The translations under genes and the position numbers were made by a program. DNA of 32,654 nucleotides from JALOTE01 sp031422195 (lineage in GTDB: Bacteria > Pseudomonadota > Alphaproteobacteria > Rhizobiales > Rhizobiaceae). How positions within the stretch are numbered: the stretch's first letter is position 1; each line of letters opens with the position of its first letter. The notes beneath the pieces were generated by a model that was given only the letters and a program-made list of their open reading frames with translations, ran no database searches and was not told the origin of the DNA. The stretch is from positions 1 through 32,654 of the forward strand of contig JANOPZ010000073.1 in NCBI GenBank assembly GCA_031422195.1, given 5' to 3'. Below are positions 1-7,683 of this stretch, piece after piece.

Positions 1-129
1 GCAACTGCCATTGAATACGCTTTGATTGCCGGCCTTATCGCAATTGCCATCATTGGCGGCGCGACATCACTCGGGACGTCACTCCGCACCAAGTTTACCG
101 GTTACGGCACACGCGTTACCAACGCCTAA
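1..129 (+). CDS. Flp family type IVb pilin, 3' part only
   Basis: This is the C-terminal end of a Flp/Fap pilin; the start lies before the window. The first codons read A-T-A-I-E-Y-A-L-I-A-G, which is the mature pilin N-terminus just after the prepilin cleavage site, with the conserved Glu-Tyr pair at mature positions 5-6. A hydrophobic helix and a short polar tail follow, ending in TAA at 127-129. The mature part closely matches the next pilin (371-541), so the two are neighbouring paralogues. In the family, CpaA cleaves the leader and the Tad machine assembles the mature pilin into adhesive Flp pili. A terminator follows directly. Confidence 0.88.
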   Translation, partial: ATAIEYALIAGLIAIAIIGGATSLGTSLRTKFTGYGTRVTNA

Positions 130-152
130 TTCAGCCACTACGGTTAACCATC

Positions 153-182
153 AAGGGCTGCCTGAAAGGGCGGCCCTTTTTG
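153..182 (+). terminator. Rho-independent terminator after the first pilin
   Basis: A 10-bp stem (153-162 with 169-178, one G-U pair) closes a 6-nt loop and runs into five T residues at 177-181. It lies 23 bases after the pilin stop, so the two pilins probably have at least partly separate transcripts. Confidence 0.8.
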
Positions 183-370
183 CTTTGGAGATTGCCAAAT
201 TCCCGAAAACCTTGAAGGGCTCAACACTTTAGAAACCACATTACAGCCAAACCCGTCGCAACTGTTTTTTCATCATGTTCTTTAAGCCATATGAAATGGG
301 TGATGGCCATGATGCCGGTACAAGCCGCGCTAAATACCGGCGGTTAACCGACCACACTCAGGAGAGTCAC

Positions 371-541
371 ATGAAAAACCTCGTGGCAAAATTTGTATCA
401 GACCAATCTGGCGCAACCTCAATTGAGTATGTCTTGATCGCAGGTCTCATTTCTTTGGCAATTATTGGGGGCGCAACAACATTCGGAAGCGCGGTCAATA
501 ATAAGCTGTCGGGCCATGCAACCCGCATTTCCAACATTTGA
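371..541 (+). CDS. Flp family type IVb pilin
   Basis: This 56-residue protein is a complete Flp pilin precursor, within the family's usual 50-65 residues. The ATG at 371 was chosen over an upstream in-frame start because AGGAG at 360-364 sits about 6 nt before it and the resulting short, charged leader is typical. Cleavage is expected after Gly14, giving a mature start A-T-S-I-E-Y with Glu19 and Tyr20 as the class signature. A hydrophobic helix of about 20 residues follows. It is the structural subunit of the Flp pilus, processed by CpaA and assembled by the CpaF/TadB/TadC machine encoded downstream. It is a close paralogue of the truncated pilin at the window start. Confidence 0.95.
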   Translation: MKNLVAKFVSDQSGATSIEYVLIAGLISLAIIGGATTFGSAVNNKLSGHATRISNI

Positions 542-559
542 TCCGGCCAAATAGGTGAA

Positions 560-651
560 CTGACAAAGGCCTGGCCATAAAGGCGGCCCGCTGACAAAGG
601 CCTGCCCATAAAGGCGGCTCGCTGACAATGGCCTGCCCGTAGAGGCGGCCA
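560..651 (+). repeat. Three tandem copies of a 31-bp GC-rich unit
   Basis: Copies lie at 560-590, 591-621 and 622-651. Each begins CTGACAA and contains GGCCTG/GGCCTGC, a CCATAAAGG-like centre and GGCGGC. Copies 1 and 2 differ at only a couple of positions; copy 3 carries a few more changes. Each unit has short GCCT/AGGC complementarity and could fold into a weak hairpin, but there is no T-tract, so it is not a standard terminator. It starts 19 bases after the pilin stop, in the pilin-cpaA gap. Confidence 0.9.
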
Positions 652-851
652 GCTATTGTTGCATCAAGAAATTAGCATTGCAGATCGTCCTTGATGATCA
701 TTGTTGGGCGCGGAACTTGACTGCAAACCCATCGTTTTTGGCTGTATTTTTATGTCTGTCAGTTTAGATCCGGATTGCAGACAAGCTTCACCCTTATTTA
801 AAGGGATTTTGGTACCAATCGTTTGTGTAATTCTAAATTGGAGTGTCGCCG
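652..851. other. Non-coding stretch between the repeat array and cpaA
   Basis: With the repeat array this completes a gap of about 310 bases between the second pilin and cpaA. No convincing coding sequence, RNA gene or well-spaced promoter was seen. It is more AT-rich than the genes around it, and the last 50 bases contain A/T-rich stretches that could hold the cpaA promoter, but no hexamer pair is good enough to call. Confidence 0.5.
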
Positions 852-1373
852 GTGCTTGAAGCCATAATCTTTGTCGTCTTTGCATTTTCAATGGCCTACG
901 CGGTCTTTTCAGATTTGCTGACAATGACAATTGCAAACCGTGTTTCGCTGTTATTGCTTGTCACGTTTGCCGTCGTTGCGCCTTTCACGGGCATGGATTT
1001 GGCAACTTATGGATTGCATTTTGCAGCTGGTGCCATGGTTCTTGCAATCACGTTCGGATTGTTTGCCATGGGCGGATTAGGCGGCGGTGACGCAAAACTG
1101 TTGAGTGCCACAGCTGTATGGTGCGGGTTTGGTGACCCGATGATTGAATATCTGCTTTATGCAACAGTCTACGGTGCCATGCTGACGGTTGCTTTGGTCC
1201 TTTGGCGCGGCTCCATGTCGGCTCAATTTGTCGGCCAACATTTCGCTTTTATGGAAAAGCTTGGCCGCAAAGATATTGGTGTTCCCTATGGCATTGCTCT
1301 TGGTATCGCCGGCTTGATTGCTGCACCAAGCATGCCTTTGATTAAATGGGCCGTGTCCAGCGTTGCCGGCTAA
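852..1373 (+). CDS. cpaA: Prepilin peptidase CpaA (A24 family)
   Basis: This is an integral-membrane aspartic peptidase that cleaves Flp prepilins after the leader glycine. At about 173 residues it has the short CpaA/TadV form without the methylase domain of PilD. Two catalytic aspartates are visible: one in F-S-D near residue 20 and one in the G-G-G-D motif about residues 75-80. Several hydrophobic segments follow. Two GTG starts are possible. GGAG at 840-843 overlaps the first (843) but lies 8 nt before the second (852), so 852 is preferred. It lies downstream of its pilin substrates and is separated from cpaB by a terminator. Confidence 0.92.
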   Translation: MLEAIIFVVFAFSMAYAVFSDLLTMTIANRVSLLLLVTFAVVAPFTGMDLATYGLHFAAGAMVLAITFGLFAMGGLGGGDAKLLSATAVWCGFGDPMIEYLLYATVYGAMLTVALVLWRGSMSAQFVGQHFAFMEKLGRKDIGVPYGIALGIAGLIAAPSMPLIKWAVSSVAG

Positions 1374-1399
1374 AACTGTTACCGCCGGTAAACCGGTTC

Positions 1400-1444
1400 T
1401 CAAAAACGCGTGCATCAAAAACGCGTGCTTCAAAAACGTATGCA
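1400..1444 (+). repeat. Three tandem copies of a 15-bp unit
   Basis: The units at 1400-1414, 1415-1429 and 1430-1444 all start TCAAAAACG. The first two differ only in the last base; the third has two internal changes and ends like the first. The array lies between the cpaA stop and the cpaA terminator, so it would be in the 3' untranslated part of the transcript. Confidence 0.85.
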
Positions 1445-1448
1445 TAAC

Positions 1449-1472
1449 GGCGGCAGACTTGCCGCCTTTTTT
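1449..1472 (+). terminator. Rho-independent terminator after cpaA
   Basis: GGCGGCA at 1449-1455 pairs perfectly with TGCCGCC at 1460-1466 around a 4-nt loop and is followed by six T residues. It splits the locus into a pilin/cpaA unit and a cpaB-tadC unit. Confidence 0.9.
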
Positions 1473-1548
1473 GTTTGATTGATCGCTCCTGCCTCTTTGT
1501 GGCTTTTCCGCCGATCCCAAAAACCAGACAAATTAGAAAAATTGGGCG

Positions 1549-1563
1549 TTAATGTTGCATTAG
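1549..1563 (+). promoter_or_regulatory. Possible CtrA-like box upstream of cpaB
   Basis: TTAA at 1549-1552 is separated by 7 nt from TTAG at 1560-1563. This is one base off the alphaproteobacterial CtrA consensus TTAA-N7-TTAA. A TATAAT hexamer lies at 1589-1594 without a good -35 at normal spacing, as is common for activator-dependent promoters. Tad pilus genes are CtrA-controlled in Caulobacter; extending that here is inference, and such a short motif can arise by chance. Confidence 0.3.
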
Positions 1564-1652
1564 GCAAAAATCGTAGCCCCTCATTAACTATAATTACACC
1601 AAGTGACGCCATTGTCGGACCATAGACAGTTTGTTGTCCCGAGGTTGAGTAC

Positions 1653-2465
1653 ATGAAGACCGCTCAAATTGCCGTTTTAGGCCTGGCCGTTGTTGCTGCC
1701 GCTGGTGCTGGTTGGCTGGCGATGAATCTAACGGCACAAGAGCCGCAGGATCAATCTCAGTCTGGCCCGGTTGTTCAACAATCTACGGAACAAGTTCTGG
1801 TTGCCAGTGCCGACATTGCGATGGGTGGCGAAATTTCTTCACAGGTTTCGTGGGCTGATTGGCCAATTGGCGCAATCCAAGAGGGCTTCATCAAGAAGTC
1901 CGTTGAGCCTGCCGCACTTGAGGAAATCATTGGCACATTGGTCCGCTCGCCAATTTTAACCGGCGAGCCTATTCGCCGCGCTAAACTTGTGGGCGCAGGC
2001 CAAAGCTTCATGTCTTCCATTTTACCATCTGGAAAACGCGCTGTTGCGACCCAAGTTGCCGCCGACACGTCGGCTGGCGGTTTCGTTCTGCCCAATGATT
2101 ATGTTGATCTGATTATGACCCGCCGCATCGTGGCAACAGCCGAAGCGCCGGAGCGGTTTACCACTGAAACGGTTTTGAAAAACATCCGGGTATTGGCCAT
2201 CGATCAGAATATTCAGGAAGATGAAGAAGGCCGCCGCGTTAAGGTTGGCGAAACGGCAACATTGGAACTCACGCCAGAGCAGGCCGAATTGTTGACCGTA
2301 GTCCAGCAAATGGCCGACCGCCTGACACTGGCGCTGCGCTCGGTTGCTGATGTCAATGAAGTTATCGACCAAACCAAAACATCCAGCCTGACCGGTGATC
2401 AAAAAGGAACTGTCCGCATGATCAAGCAAGGCGTCGTTTCTGAAACGCAAGGAGCGATAAAATGA
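1653..2465 (+). CDS. cpaB: Flp pilus assembly protein CpaB (RcpC)
   Basis: This 270-residue protein matches CpaB/RcpC, a periplasmic Tad pilus factor linked to the outer-membrane secretin. An N-terminal hydrophobic anchor (about residues 5-24) is followed by a SAF-type domain (about residues 48-115) and the RcpC region. The ATG at 1653 has GAGG at 1641-1644. The TGA stop overlaps the cpaC ATG in an ATGA arrangement, pointing to translational coupling. It is the first gene of the second transcription unit, cpaB to tadC. Confidence 0.93.
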   Translation: MKTAQIAVLGLAVVAAAGAGWLAMNLTAQEPQDQSQSGPVVQQSTEQVLVASADIAMGGEISSQVSWADWPIGAIQEGFIKKSVEPAALEEIIGTLVRSPILTGEPIRRAKLVGAGQSFMSSILPSGKRAVATQVAADTSAGGFVLPNDYVDLIMTRRIVATAEAPERFTTETVLKNIRVLAIDQNIQEDEEGRRVKVGETATLELTPEQAELLTVVQQMADRLTLALRSVADVNEVIDQTKTSSLTGDQKGTVRMIKQGVVSETQGAIK

Positions 2466-4057
2466 TTGCCCGGGGAAAAATGAATTCGGTCGAGAAAACA
2501 ATCACGCGTGCGGAGACTACGATGTTTGCCAACCACACATTTTCGCGCCTTGGCAGACTTGCTTTGGCTCTAAGCGCAGCATCAGTTTTAACCGCTGCAA
2601 TCCAGTTGGCTGCTGTTAATGCCTCAAACGCATCAGAATCTGTGATGAAGTTGAAAAGCAGCAAAACCACACAGCGCATTAAGCTGGGCTTTAACAAATC
2701 AATCGTGATCGATTTGCCATCTGACGCCTATGATATCTTGGTTGCAAACCCGGCTGTTGCAGACGCCGTAACTAGGACATCACGGCGCATCTATTTGTTT
2801 GGCAAACAGGTGGGTGAAACCAATATTTTTATCTTCGGTGCAGACGGTCAGCAAATTCTCAGCTTGGATTTGGCCATTGAGCGCGATGTTGCAGGTCTTG
2901 AAGGCTATCTCGAAAAATACATTGTCGGCTCTGAAATAAAAGTTGAGCTGATCAATGATAACGTCATTTTGACCGGCATGGTGCAAACGCCACTGGATTC
3001 ATCAAGGGCTGCACAGCTTGCCGAAGTGTTTGTAACTGGCGGCGAAGCCACAACTGGCAATTTTTCAACCACAGCTGGCGGCGGTGCCTCAGGCGGTGAT
3101 GTTGATATTAACAACCCGGATCAACAGCGCCGAACCTCAAAAATCATTAATCTTTTGTCAATTATCGGCGAAGATCAGGTTACATTGAAAGTTACCATCG
3201 CCGAAGTGCAGCGTTCTGTCATGAAGCAGCTCGGCGTTAACATGATCGCAAGTGGCTCGTCGGATGGTTTGAGCTTTTCAAATGTTTCTGAAAATTTCAA
3301 CGGACTCGGCAAGACCTTGACCGACGCTGGCCTCTCGACACTTGGCTTAAAGTCCGGCGCGACAAGTTTGACATCGTATATTCAGGCCATGGAGCAATCA
3401 GGCGTTTTGCGAACACTGGCTGAGCCCGTTTTGTCCGCCGTCTCAGGTGAACAGGCAACCTTCCAAGTTGGTGGCGAGTTTCCTTTGGTGGTCGGCTATG
3501 ATGCCAAAGAGGAAAAATATGATATTAAACGGACCGAATACGGTATCGGGCTAGAATTCCTACCCGTTGTACTTTCAGCTGGGCGCATCAGCCTTAAGGT
3601 CCGTACCAGCGTCTCTGAGCCAACCACCCAAAACGCAGTCACCCTAAACGCTACTGGAAATGCGCAAGGCGTAACACTTCTGGGCCTTCGTAAACGTTTG
3701 GCCGACACGACCGTTGAGATGCCATCCGGCGGCACGATGATGATTGCCGGATTGGTGCAAGACGATGTTAAGTCTGCGGTCTCGGGAATGCCCGGTCTAT
3801 CAAAATTGCCAATATTGGGTTCTCTGTTCCGTTCGAAATCCTTCCAGCGCAACGAAACTGAATTGGTTATTATGGTGACGCCCTATTTGTCGCGGCCAAC
3901 TGCCAGAAATGACTTGGCGCGTCCGGACGATAATTTTGCGCCCGCGGGCGACGGCGCGCAAATGTTCCTCAATAAAGTCAACCGCGTTTACGGCTCGACA
4001 CAAACCAAACTGCCCAATGGCCGATATCACGGTGTTGTTGGCTTCATTTACAAATAA
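2462..4057 (+). CDS. cpaC: Flp pilus outer-membrane secretin CpaC (RcpA)
   Basis: This is the secretin through which the Flp pilus crosses the outer membrane. The 531-residue frame has an N-terminal export signal, an N-domain (about residues 65-140) typical of CpaC/RcpA, a Gly/Ser-rich linker near residues 195-215, and a C-terminal type II/III secretin domain with a characteristic G-G-T-M-M-I-A-G-L-like stretch and G-x-P-x-L-S-x-L-P-I-L-G-x-L-F. The ATG at 2462 overlaps the cpaB stop. A later ATG at 2522 has a well-placed GGAG (2512-2515) and gives a cleaner signal peptide, so the true start may be 2522. cpaD follows within a few bases. Confidence 0.93.
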   Translation: MIARGKMNSVEKTITRAETTMFANHTFSRLGRLALALSAASVLTAAIQLAAVNASNASESVMKLKSSKTTQRIKLGFNKSIVIDLPSDAYDILVANPAVADAVTRTSRRIYLFGKQVGETNIFIFGADGQQILSLDLAIERDVAGLEGYLEKYIVGSEIKVELINDNVILTGMVQTPLDSSRAAQLAEVFVTGGEATTGNFSTTAGGGASGGDVDINNPDQQRRTSKIINLLSIIGEDQVTLKVTIAEVQRSVMKQLGVNMIASGSSDGLSFSNVSENFNGLGKTLTDAGLSTLGLKSGATSLTSYIQAMEQSGVLRTLAEPVLSAVSGEQATFQVGGEFPLVVGYDAKEEKYDIKRTEYGIGLEFLPVVLSAGRISLKVRTSVSEPTTQNAVTLNATGNAQGVTLLGLRKRLADTTVEMPSGGTMMIAGLVQDDVKSAVSGMPGLSKLPILGSLFRSKSFQRNETELVIMVTPYLSRPTARNDLARPDDNFAPAGDGAQMFLNKVNRVYGSTQTKLPNGRYHGVVGFIYK

Positions 4058-4071
4058 AAATGGTGGGTAAA

Positions 4072-4761
4072 ATGCGTAAAATCAACACTCTTGCCCGTCG
4101 TGCGCCCGTTCTGGTCGCTTTAATGATTGCATCCAGCACATTGTCCGGCTGTGCCATGTTCGGTCAGCGCGACAATATTGAAGTGGGTAGTATTCCCGAT
4201 GACTATCGCACCCGCCACCCTATTATAATCGGCGAAAACCAAAAGCAGTTTATGGTACCGGTTGGCAACGCGTCACGCGAATTGTCGTATGCTGAAAAAG
4301 AAGTCGTTTCCGGGTTCTTATCAAATTATGGCACGCAAGGCAGCGGCGCGATTTATATATCGTCACCTGCCAACTCACAAAATGCAGGTGCCGCGGGGCA
4401 CATTGCCAATCAGATTGCAGTGTTGGCCAGCGCCAATGGCCACCAAGGTAAAGTGGTGCAATCGCAGTATAATGCACCTCACAATCAACCAACGCCACCT
4501 GTTATTATCAGTTATGGCGCGATTACAGCCTCGGCTGGCCCGTGTGGCAAATGGCCTGAAGATGCTTCGCCCAACTCTGACAATAAAAATTATCATAATT
4601 TTGGTTGTGCTTATCAAAACAACTTGGCTGCAATGGTTGCCAACCCGATGGACCTCCTTGGGCCACGCAAAGTTGGCCCGATTGATGCTGCAGATCGCGA
4701 CAAGGTCATTGGCGATTACCGGAGCAAGACCGGCAGCTGGTCACCAATTATCAAATACTGA
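4072..4761 (+). CDS. cpaD: Flp pilus assembly lipoprotein CpaD (RcpB)
   Basis: This is a CpaD-family protein, an outer-membrane-associated partner of the CpaC secretin. The N-terminus is a lipoprotein signal: basic residues, a hydrophobic core, and lipobox L-S-G-C with Cys27 counted from the start at 4072. An ATG at 4060 is also in frame but has no Shine-Dalgarno, whereas GGTGGG lies just before 4072. The mature part is rich in Asn, Gly and Ser and contains conserved cysteines in the C-terminal region (P-C-G-K-W-P and N-F-G-C-A). It lies between cpaC and cpaE in the usual order. Confidence 0.9.
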   Translation: MRKINTLARRAPVLVALMIASSTLSGCAMFGQRDNIEVGSIPDDYRTRHPIIIGENQKQFMVPVGNASRELSYAEKEVVSGFLSNYGTQGSGAIYISSPANSQNAGAAGHIANQIAVLASANGHQGKVVQSQYNAPHNQPTPPVIISYGAITASAGPCGKWPEDASPNSDNKNYHNFGCAYQNNLAAMVANPMDLLGPRKVGPIDAADRDKVIGDYRSKTGSWSPIIKY

Positions 4762-4785
4762 GTTCGGTCTTGTAAGGAGCCACCC

Positions 4786-6075
4786 ATGAACAGGGACAAT
4801 GCAGCGCTGGAAAGCGACGACTACATGGATGATCAGCGCGATCCCATTACAGAAAATGCCTTGGTTTCTATGCGCCCAGTTCCACGCATTTCTATTCAGG
4901 CGTTCTGCGAAACCGAAGGTGTTTTCAAACCGATCGAGCGCGCTAAAGCAGACCGGCGCATGTCAAGAGCGCAGGTGAAAGTTAATATGGGCGGCCTTTC
5001 AAGCGCCATCGAATATTATTCAAGCTCTCCAACACCAAATTTGGTTATTGTTGAATCGCGCCTGGCACCAAATGAATTATTCGCTGCCTTGGCGGGTTTA
5101 GCTTCTGTGTGTGATCCAAGTTCAAAAGTTGTCATTATCGGCCACCATAATGACGTGACACTATACCGTGAACTGATACGTTCGGGCATTTCAGAATACT
5201 TGGTTGCACCGGTTTCTATCGCCGATGTGATTGGCGTTGTGTCACAGATTTTCGTTGACCCAAGCGCAGCACCTCTTGGCCGTATCATAGCTTTTATCGG
5301 CGCCAAGGGCGGCGTTGGCTCATCCACGATTGCACACAATGTGGCATGGGCAAGTTCAGCGCTGTTTAAGGCCGAAACGATTTTGCTCGATTCAGATCTT
5401 GCATTTGGCACAGCGAACATGAATTTTGACCAAGACCCCGCCCAAGGCATGGTTGATGCTATTTTTACGACCAGCCGTTTTGACGAAACCATGCTCGACA
5501 GGTTGCTGGCCAAATGTTCAGAGCATTTGTCAATGTTGGCAGCGCCTGCCTCGCTGGACCGGACTTTTGATTTGCCAAGCGACGCTTTGTCGCCTTTGCT
5601 GGAAGTCGCACAACGTTCCACGCCAATGATTGTCGTTGATCTACCGCATGTTTGGAGTGAGTGGACAAAGCGCACGTTGATGATGGCCGATGAAGTTGTC
5701 GTTGTTGCCGGCCCAGAACTTGGCAGTTTGCGAAACGCAAAAAACCTTCTTGATCAAATGACAACTTTGCGTCCCAATGACAAAAAACCTCATTTAATTT
5801 TGAACCAGATTGGCATGCCGAAACGTCCTGAAATCTCGGTCAAAGAGTTTTGTGCTCCGCTTGGCATAACGCCAATTGCTGTCATTCCGTTTGATCCGGC
5901 ACTTTTTGGAAATGCTGCAAATAATGGCCAGATGATTGGTGAAATGGATGCAGCAAATCCTGTTTCGGCAATTTTCCAAGATCTGTCACATATTTTGACA
6001 GGTCGTGCTGAAGTCAAACCCAGCAAAAAGACCGGACTAGCATCCATTCTGGGTCGCTTAAAACGATCCAAATAA
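4786..6075 (+). CDS. cpaE: Flp pilus ATPase-like protein CpaE (TadZ)
   Basis: CpaE/TadZ is a MinD/ParA-like protein that helps place the Tad machine at the pole. The 429-residue product has an N-terminal receiver-like domain (about residues 60-155) and a C-terminal ParA/MinD-type domain that starts with a deviant Walker A, K-G-G-V-G-S-S-T, at residues 174-181. A switch-like D-S-D-L-A-F-G follows about 30 residues later. The ATG at 4786 has AAGGAG at 4774-4779. Only 24 bases separate it from cpaD. The receiver-like domain lacks obvious phospho-acceptor context, as is usual for this family. Confidence 0.93.
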   Translation: MNRDNAALESDDYMDDQRDPITENALVSMRPVPRISIQAFCETEGVFKPIERAKADRRMSRAQVKVNMGGLSSAIEYYSSSPTPNLVIVESRLAPNELFAALAGLASVCDPSSKVVIIGHHNDVTLYRELIRSGISEYLVAPVSIADVIGVVSQIFVDPSAAPLGRIIAFIGAKGGVGSSTIAHNVAWASSALFKAETILLDSDLAFGTANMNFDQDPAQGMVDAIFTTSRFDETMLDRLLAKCSEHLSMLAAPASLDRTFDLPSDALSPLLEVAQRSTPMIVVDLPHVWSEWTKRTLMMADEVVVVAGPELGSLRNAKNLLDQMTTLRPNDKKPHLILNQIGMPKRPEISVKEFCAPLGITPIAVIPFDPALFGNAANNGQMIGEMDAANPVSAIFQDLSHILTGRAEVKPSKKTGLASILGRLKRSK

Positions 6076-6142
6076 CGGCGTCAAAGTTTGAGGCCTTTTA
6101 AGATTAATCAAACCTGTTTTCAGGTAAAATGCGGTGACGTAA

Positions 6143-7612
6143 ATGTTCGGCAGACGCGGTAACTCATCCCCCGGCGAAGTGGAATTTAAGCCAGCGGCGT
6201 CCGTAGCCGAAGCACCGGTATCATCGCCGCAAGCCGCTGCTGCGCCACGGGCGACAGCTGCTGCTTCAAACCAGCGTGATGTTTCCACCAAGGTTGAAAA
6301 AGAGGCCACACGCGTCACCTCGGCCAAAAAAGAATCGTATTACGACACCAAAAGCCAAGTATTTTCAGCGCTGATTGACACAATCGATCTGTCGCAGCTG
6401 GCAAAATTGGATGCGGAAAACGCCCGCGAAGAGATCCGTGATATCGTCAATGATATCATTTCGATCAAAAGCCTCGCCATGTCTATTTCTGACCAGGAAG
6501 AATTGCTGGAAGATATTTGCAATGACGTCTTGGGTTATGGTCCGCTTGAGCCATTATTGGCCCGCGACGACATCTCCGATATTATGGTCAATGGTGCAAA
6601 CAGCGTTTTCATTGAAGTTGCCGGTAAGACGCAAGAAACACCAATCCGCTTTCGTGACAACCAGCAGCTCCTCAATATTTGCCAACGCATCGTGAGCCAG
6701 GTTGGACGCCGCGTCGATGAATCATCGCCGATCTGCGATGCGCGCTTGCCTGATGGCTCGCGCGTCAATGTCATTGCACCACCTTTGGCGCTGGACGGCG
6801 CAATTCTCACCATTCGTAAGTTTAAGAAAGACAAGCTTACACTCGATCAATTGGTAAGATTTGGCGCTATGTCACCTGAAGGCGCTGAGATTTTGAAAAT
6901 TATCGGCCGTGTTCGCTGCAATATCATCATTTCAGGCGGCACCGGTTCCGGTAAAACCACGTTGCTCAATTGTATGACCAATTATATCGACCGCGACGAA
7001 CGTATTATCACCTGTGAAGACTCGGCCGAATTGCAGTTGCAACAACCGCACGTCGTACGCCTTGAAACACGCCCGCCCAATCTTGAAGGCGAAGGCAAAA
7101 TCACGATGACGGATCTGGTCAAAAACTGCCTTCGTATGCGCCCGGAGCGTATCATCGTCGGCGAGGTCCGCGGCCCGGAAGTATTTGACTTGCTGCAAGC
7201 GATGAACACCGGTCACGATGGTTCAATGGGAACCATCCACTCGAACTCACCACGCGAATGTTTGAACCGAATTGAATCCATGATTGCCATGGGCGGCTTT
7301 ACATTGCCGCAAAAAACGGTGCGTGAGATCATCACCGGATCTGTCGATATCATCATTCAAGCCGCCCGTCTTCGCGACGGTTCACGCCGGATCACCCATG
7401 TCACTGAAGTGTTGGGTATGGAAGGCGATGTTATTGTGACCCAAGATTTGATCAATTACACGATCACGGGCGAAGATGCAGACGGTAAGCTGGTTGGTTC
7501 ACACACTTCCTCAGGCATCAGCAAACCGGCCTTCTGGGAACGTGCGCGTTATTTTAATGAAGAAAGGCGCCTTGCCGCCGCACTGGATGCGATGGATGTG
7601 CGCGTTGACTAG
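6143..7612 (+). CDS. cpaF: Flp pilus secretion ATPase CpaF (TadA)
   Basis: This is the hexameric ATPase that powers Flp pilus assembly (VirB11/type II secretion E superfamily). The 489 residues start with an Ala/Ser-rich linker (to about residue 60), then the N-terminal domain, then the RecA-like domain with Walker A G-G-T-G-S-G-K-T-T at residues 265-273 and the Walker B region R-I-I-V-G-E-V-R-G with Glu341. The H-D-G-S-M-G-T-I-H-S-N-S motif follows, as expected for CpaF. The Shine-Dalgarno is weak. It works with the membrane proteins TadB and TadC encoded next. Confidence 0.96.
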   Translation: MFGRRGNSSPGEVEFKPAASVAEAPVSSPQAAAAPRATAAASNQRDVSTKVEKEATRVTSAKKESYYDTKSQVFSALIDTIDLSQLAKLDAENAREEIRDIVNDIISIKSLAMSISDQEELLEDICNDVLGYGPLEPLLARDDISDIMVNGANSVFIEVAGKTQETPIRFRDNQQLLNICQRIVSQVGRRVDESSPICDARLPDGSRVNVIAPPLALDGAILTIRKFKKDKLTLDQLVRFGAMSPEGAEILKIIGRVRCNIIISGGTGSGKTTLLNCMTNYIDRDERIITCEDSAELQLQQPHVVRLETRPPNLEGEGKITMTDLVKNCLRMRPERIIVGEVRGPEVFDLLQAMNTGHDGSMGTIHSNSPRECLNRIESMIAMGGFTLPQKTVREIITGSVDIIIQAARLRDGSRRITHVTEVLGMEGDVIVTQDLINYTITGEDADGKLVGSHTSSGISKPAFWERARYFNEERRLAAALDAMDVRVD

Positions 7613-7683
7613 CGTTTGTACACCTAAAGACACAACCGTCGAACGGGGTACTGTTGCACCGTTCGTTTTCGAGTGAGGATGCC

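Noticed and set aside
560..651. CRISPR array or terminator series
   Set aside because: There are no spacers between the 31-bp units and no T-tract after the hairpins.
809..837. cpaA promoter (TTGGTA with TCTAAA at 17 bp)
   Set aside because: Both hexamers match the consensus poorly, so no promoter is called.
5016..5675. 219-codon open frame on the - strand
   Set aside because: It lies fully inside cpaE in antisense, is Ser/Ala-rich without domain features, and has no supporting signals.
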